From Amoebophrya sp. A120 (Eukaryota > Sar > Dinophyceae > Syndiniales > Amoebophryaceae): a DNA stretch of 64,000 nucleotides. The stretch spans positions 3,375,077-3,439,076 of the forward strand of contig CAJINV010000011.1 in the NCBI GenBank assembly GCA_905178155.1, given 5' to 3'. The notes beneath the pieces were generated by a model. It had not been told where the DNA came from. It worked only from the letters and a program-made list of their open reading frames with translations, and did no database searches. A program made the translations under genes and the position numbers. This document shows, piece by piece, positions 59,030 to 64,000 of this stretch; within the stretch, counting starts at the first letter, position 1, and every line of letters begins with the position of its first letter.

Positions 59030-60972
59030 ATGACAGATCCATTCCGGCTCTACTTCAGAGACCAGTCCTCTGACGAGGAGGAAACGGACAGGCTTTTGTA
59101 CTTTTACGGCGACGAAAGTTCGAGCGACACCTCTAGTAGAAGTAGCTCCTCGGCAAATAGTACTAAAAACTCGAACGAGGTCCGCGTTGTCGAGAGGCCT
59201 GTGCAGATAAAAAACCAGGATGCCGGCGGGGAGAATCACGAGGCACACGATTCTTCGGCGCAAGACGTTGAGAGCTTGCCGAAGGGTACTACAAGTCTTC
59301 AGACAATAAGAACTCGGCGCGACCAGCGAGGTCAAGAGCCGGTACAACTTTTCGGCGGTCCCGCCCCCGCTGCGAGGAGGTCGGCGGCATCCGTCGACCA
59401 CCACCACCACCAGGAGGCAGGAGCTGCGTCAGGTGCCGCTACAACTTCTAGCGGGCATCATGATTCTGGGCATCATCATCATCACCATCATCATCACCAC
59501 CGTAGTGGCCACGGCACAGAAGCTGCGGCCAAGGAGGACGGCGGCGGCCTGTTGGCGTACTTTTTCAAGGCGGTGTACGTCGAGGGTAGCGGTAAAAACT
59601 ACGGGATCAGTGCCGGGGACGATGATGAAGAGTTTGGGCACCATGGTACCCACCACCATACGCACCACAGCGGAAGCAAGCATGAGGACAGCAAAGTCCA
59701 TTTGATGGCAAAAGGTTTGACGAAAAGCAAGAACAGCGAAAGCCTTGCGCCGGGGATGATCACAGACGGAAAGTCGCCCGGTGATAGAGGTGTGTGTTGC
59801 TGTCCGCTTGATCGCACACACCCCATAGGCGTATGCGGAATGGACAAGAGGCACTCGCCACCTTGGCACTTGAGGGTATAAATTTTGGAATTCGTTCTCT
59901 GTTTTCAGTTCATGTTTTGCTCATTCCTGTTTGCTTCATCTGCGATGATCATCTTCTTCTACTATCTTGCCTTACGTTTTCGTAGCGCGCGATATAACGC
60001 AGCGCGCATCCGTCACCGAAAAAACAAAAACTCCTCCCGTCAGGTATTTATGCCATGCTGCACGTACGTGAATTGGGCGGGCTGCGACGCAGTTGCCATA
60101 TTAATGTCCACCACCTGGTGGCTATCCTGAGTAAAAACGTACCCACACCAGAGTCAGGATGGGGATTTTGCGACACAAACCTAGGAGTTTTGTGAGTCAC
60201 GCATGACAAGTTGCACTCTGCAGTGTAGTGCAGGTTAGCAAGTGCAGCCGCGTCACAGATTCATCTGCTCATCCTGTTCACAGCATCACAAATTCCAAAA
60301 CACGATTGGAAATGGCTCTCATGCGGATGCGCATTACAAGTCTTCCTGTCTTTGCGACTGGTGTGGGTACGTTTTTACTCAGGATAGTGGCTGCTTTTTT
60401 GGCCTGTGTTTTACGTTACCTGCTGCTGGTATCAAATGTAAAAATGTCTGGGCCTGGAAGGTTACAAGGTTTGTCATGCATATTCTGCATGAGTCAGGAT
60501 GTCTGTAATGCATGATCTAGCATCACATATTTTTAGAGGCCTTCCTGATGCCTATTCCGCATGACAAATGCCCTCCACGCGTAGCACAAACCGGACTCCT
60601 CTTGCTGGTCATGCAATACAGAATTTTTTAGAGTCCAAAGTTAGCATCTTCACAAGTTCCAACCTTCCAGACCCAGACACTTTTGCAATCCATAGCTGGG
60701 AGCCGACGTCCTACAGTACGACAACGGACGCCGACGACTATCTTAATAGGGTAGGCGCCCCAGTACAGGCAGAAAATAAACAGAGCGCGAGCGTAGACGT
60801 AGCGGCCCTGCGGAACGTACCAACCATAGCCCCCCAGCACCGGAGCGGATCTGACGGTCAGAAGTTTCCGGACCGCGACCAAGCACACAGCGTTTACACA
60901 GGCATAATCAACGCGCCGCAGGCGGCGAACCCGGGTGGCAGTAACGGAGGTGGCAGTGCGGACAATGTTTGA
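59030..60972 (+). CDS. His-rich protein with two C-terminal membrane spans, about 456 aa
   Basis: Four exons (59030-59875, 59909-60122, 60392-60429, 60700-60972) join in frame. The first break is a 33-nt GT-AG intron, the next two are introners. The N-terminus is acidic and Ser-rich (MTDPFRLYFRDQSSDEEE). Residues 123-160 hold dense histidine runs, with ten consecutive His, and a second His cluster follows near 205-220; such runs can bind Zn or Ni, but no ligand is known. CCCPLDRTHPIGVCG before the first span may be palmitoylated. Spans are about 284-306 (FCSFLFASSAMIIFFYYLAL) and 342-366 (AVAILMSTTWWLLFWPVFYV), the second interrupted by an introner. The C-terminus is polar and Gly/Asn-rich. 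No family is recognised. If the 33-nt intron is not spliced, the protein ends at 59881 without spans. Confidence 0.7.
59876..59908 (+). other. Candidate 33-nt GT-AG intron
   Basis: It begins GTATAAATT and ends CTGTTTTCAG. Removing it joins WHLR to FMFCSFLFASS in phase 0 and bypasses a TAA. The downstream frame has no ATG before its first membrane span, which supports splicing. Confidence 0.55.
60123..60386. mobile_element. Introner, family D, 264 bp
   Basis: It starts TATCCTGAGTAAAAACGTAC and ends GTACGTTTTTACTCAGGATA, a near-perfect 20-bp inverted repeat, flanked by GTGGC. Excision joins MSTTWW to LLFWPVFYV inside a membrane span. Confidence 0.92.
60430..60694. mobile_element. Introner, family A (subfamily A3, reversed), 265 bp
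   Basis: It begins TATCAAATGTAAAAATGTCT and ends CTTTTGCAATCCATA, flanked by GCTGG. The interior is the reverse complement of elements at 8833 and 27281. The exon before it is 38 nt. Confidence 0.92.
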
Positions 60973-62314
60973 GCTCTCACAAGATGAACATAGTCCGTTG
61001 TGTTTGCATTGAACATCGAACATGATCATCAAACGCTGCGTCTTGCGTAATGACGGTAGCAAGATGATCAAGAAGAAAAAATTGTTCGTAGGATTTTTTC
61101 TGTCGCGATTTGAAATGAAGGCAGAAAGCAATCTTCGGAAAGAATGTGTGATAAAGTAATTGTCTCTAGAAGTACTCTTCAAGACGAATTCCAAGCGCAT
61201 ATATGAGGAAATTAACGAGTTTTGCTGCTTATGTATACCTAGCGGCATTTAAAACTTTTTACACTACTGACGGGAGTAGAGTCAAATCATCTCCTAGGCT
61301 ACCCAATCTCTTCTCAAAAAAATCTGTGGTTTTTTTTCCTTCCCCCAAACATGCCGATTCTCTTAATGCCACCAGCAGCAGCACAATTTTCGGGCTGATC
61401 TAGTAAAAAAATAGAAACTCGACGACTGGGCGCAAGACCAGTGGCATAGCAGGAGAAGGAGGATCGGCAATGTTTTTTCCATCGTGTATACAACTAAAGA
61501 AAAAGACGAACCTGCAAGAGGGGTCTTGTGCTGCTTGGCAGAGAAGCACAGGGCTCTTCGAACCGGGTTCTGCTGCACGAAATTAAACAGAAAAGCGCAG
61601 TTCTGTAGCATTTCCCACTTTTACTAACGTTCTCATTTTTTGTGCTTTACTAAGTACTTCTTTTCTATCTTTTGCTTATTTTCCGACAACTCTTTTGACG
61701 TGTAACTTTTCTCTCACAGCATTGAAAGCTCTTCCTCTTGAGCATGGAAATTAAAAAAAAAATCCCACCGAATTCTATCCGCCTCCCCGCGAGGCGTGGC
61801 GAATTTATTGTGTGTTACTCATCAACGCTCGGTCGTGATCTTCGTAAATAAACGATGCTCGTGACGGCTGCTGCTTGCAATTCGTATCTGGAAATGTCAG
61901 AAGAAAGATGAACAAGGTTCTAAAGTTCTGCAAGTAAAGTTAAACCAGCTGGATAAGAAGTAGAACTCGTAAGGTTGGTTGTGATCGTGGTCTCATTGAA
62001 TCGTCAACATCTCGTCAGCAGATGATTCGTGAACGAGATTCATCTTCGTTGCTCTTAAACCGAACTTGCTGTGCGGGTCGTATGCAAGGTTCGCCCTCCT
62101 GTTAGTTAGCCGTGGCTCCTTCGTAGAATGATGAAATATTTTCGTTGTCGTTGCAAACAAATCAGAAGTCGGACTGAGCAACCTTGATTGAAGATGCACC
62201 TAGAACCAATCAACACCTCATTCATTTTCTGTTTTTGCTCGCAGGGCGCGGTTTTTTTGTGGAAACAAATATTGGATTTGTTAGTTGCATAGCAAAGAAG
62301 GCCCTTTTCGAAAA
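60973..62314. other. Intergenic region
   Basis: About 1.3 kb of AT-rich sequence. No supported gene, repeat or introner. Confidence 0.5.
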
Positions 62315-64000
62315 ATGACGGACCTTTCGTCCTCTCTCTCGGGAGCTTCAAGTTCCACTTCAAGTTCCGGGTCCTCTTCGTCCAGGAGAAGTTTTATCAC
62401 GACCAGCAACTCGAGCTCATCCTCTGCGTCGTCAGCCTCAGAATCGGCTTCTTCTACGTCCTCTTCCAGCGCGTCCGGTTCTTCATCTTCCAGCAGTTTT
62501 TCGTCAGCTAGAGACAGCAGTCACCTAGGCCCACCGTCGGAAGTGCCAGAGATTGACGATGATGGGTCAAAAATGTCATCCTCTGTGGCCACCTCTTTGA
62601 TGTCCTGGACTGTGAAAGAACCGATTTATTCACATTCCTCCTCCCACCATCGAGAGCCAGAGAGCTCCATCACGGCCCGTGCCCGCGCGCTGAAGGCGCA
62701 GGAGCCGATTTTCCTCTTTGCGCCCTCGTCGAGAAGTGGCACGACATCATCGGCCTCTTCGTCCGGGAGCGGCTCATCTTCTGCCGCGGGGTCAAAGAGC
62801 AGCAAAGGTGGCTCTGGCTCCTCGTCATCGTCTGGGGGTAGTAGTAGCAGTAGCGGTAGTTCTAGTGCGACTGCGAGCAAAGAGTCCTCGTCCACAGCGA
62901 AGAAGTCGTCAGAAAAGTCTTCGAGCAAGCAGACGTCTTCCTCCTCCTCCAGTAGCGCGACGTCATCATCCTCTCCCGTGACCAGTTCTACCGATCAAAA
63001 GAAAAGCACTTCCGAGAAGAGCAAGCGGAAAAGTACTAGCAGGAAAAGCATAGACGACTCGAGTGGTGCAGCAGGGGCAAACATGAAAAAATCCGTCTCG
63101 AACATTACAACCGTAACGGAGCCGGGGCTACACGCGGAGGGCGAAGCACCTGCGCCAGGGACTTTGAACATGGCTCAGCCGCAGGTAATTCTTTCCGGAT
63201 CGGAGTCCGCACAAGATTCTTCTTCATTTGCGGCTAGCAGTAAGGAGCAGAACTACGGGACGAATTATGCGGGGAGTAGAACCTCTGCAGCACAACGACG
63301 GGAGCTGAAAGTGCAGCGGGCACTGGAGCAAACGAGACGCGCACTGGACGCTGGCGCACGGATGCACGCGGTCGGCGCGGAAATGACGGCGAAGAAAAAG
63401 GCGCTCGCGGAGGCGAAACGAGTAGCGGACGACGAACTGGTCCGGCGGTCGCAGCTGGAGCGGATCGCAAGGCGGAAGGGGTTGGGAACCCGGGTGGATT
63501 TGCTGACCAGTCACGACTATGAAATGCAAAAATGTCTGGGTCTGGAAGAATGCAAGATTTCGATTTGTGATGCAGGTTTTCCATGACCCATGAGGTCTGG
63601 GATGCGAGACCCAGCATGACAGATTCTTTGAGGTCTCTATCATGCCGTTCCTGCATGAGAAACTCCCTCTCAACTTGGTCAAAAGCGGACAGCTTTTGGC
63701 ACTCACGCAACACAGATTTTTGCATCATTTAGATTTAGCATGACAAGTTCTAATCTTCCAGACCCAGACATTTTTTCAATCCATAATGACGACGTGCATT
63801 CGAAAGCGGAGCGGGATGCGTTCCTAGCCGGGATGTTTTCCCAAGGCATGGAGATGTTGGAAAGGAGAAAAGAGGTATGAAACAAAAAATAAAAAATGAA
63901 ATCAAGAACTTCAAGTGCTGACGCTTTTCCTCGGGTTTTTGGCTTGACATTACATGTAACGAACGAGATGTGGATCTGGAAGTTTCAAGAATAATATGTT
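62315..64000 (+). CDS. Ser-rich protein with helical C-terminal part (3' end outside window)
   Basis: Exons 62315-63517 and 63791-63874 are joined over an introner; a GTATGA donor at 63875 leads past the window end. ATG 62315 is chosen because it follows untranslated-looking sequence and starts MTDLSSSLSGASSS. The first 300 residues are dominated by Ser with Thr, Gly and Lys, probably disordered and heavily phosphorylated. From about residue 325 it becomes helical and charged (QRRELKVQRALEQTRRALD, then KKKALAEAKRVADDELVRR). The short second exon reads DVHSKAERDAFLAGMFSQGM. No family is recognised. Confidence 0.7.
63518..63785. mobile_element. Introner, family A (subfamily A1, reversed), 268 bp
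   Basis: It begins TATGAAATGCAAAAATGTCT and ends TTTTTTCAATCCATA. Flanks are ACGAC and ATGAC (one mismatch). The interior is the reverse complement of A1 copies such as 44274 and 2525. Confidence 0.9.

Noticed and set aside
80-63785. Repeated arms as a CRISPR array
   Set aside because: Spacing is irregular over 64 kb, arms are inverted pairs, and the setting is eukaryotic genes.

Overview
The window looks like nuclear DNA of a syndinian dinoflagellate, most likely Amoebophrya. This is inferred from gene architecture, not from a marker gene. Every supported gene lies on the + strand, as in dinoflagellate unidirectional gene arrays. Coding regions are broken by two intron classes: 15 ordinary GT-AG introns (one of them only 33 nt, one running off the window) and 35 short elements (about 150-350 bp) with terminal inverted repeats, ends of the form TAt...ATA and 5-bp direct duplications. 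Published Amoebophrya genomes are known for such introner elements and for non-canonical introns. I worked out the exon joins by hand: removing each element plus one duplication copy restores one open frame in every gene.

Layout: 1-5575, 3' part of a GMC oxidoreductase joined in frame to an aldo/keto reductase; 6374-11305, a low-complexity protein of about 1137 aa; 12166-16180, a Ser/Arg/Glu-rich protein; 16587-23990, a very basic protein with one LIM domain; 24497-27946, a type II membrane protein; 28650-30637, an FHA-like protein with an RD/RS tail; 31563-40713 and 41968-51540, two tandem formins with ankyrin repeats and a Gly-Lys-Gly-Ala-Pro FH1 region; 52436-54696, a bacterial-type solute-binding domain fused to ketopantoate reductase; about 54840-56530, a GC-rich island without a supportable gene; 56791-57538, a PAN/Apple-like, probably GPI-anchored surface protein; 59030-60972, a His-rich two-TM protein; 62315-end, a Ser-rich protein running off the window.

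A separate 735-bp repeat occurs three times. Two copies have the same length and sit as phase-1 introns in two genes. The third is truncated and lies in a 2.5-kb intron of the first formin, beside two extra copies of the preceding exon end.

The genes do not form one pathway. What unites the window is the intron biology: several families of mobile, orientation-independent introns found only inside genes, none at a shared position in the two formin paralogues, with no transposase in the window. I see no rRNA, tRNA or CRISPR.
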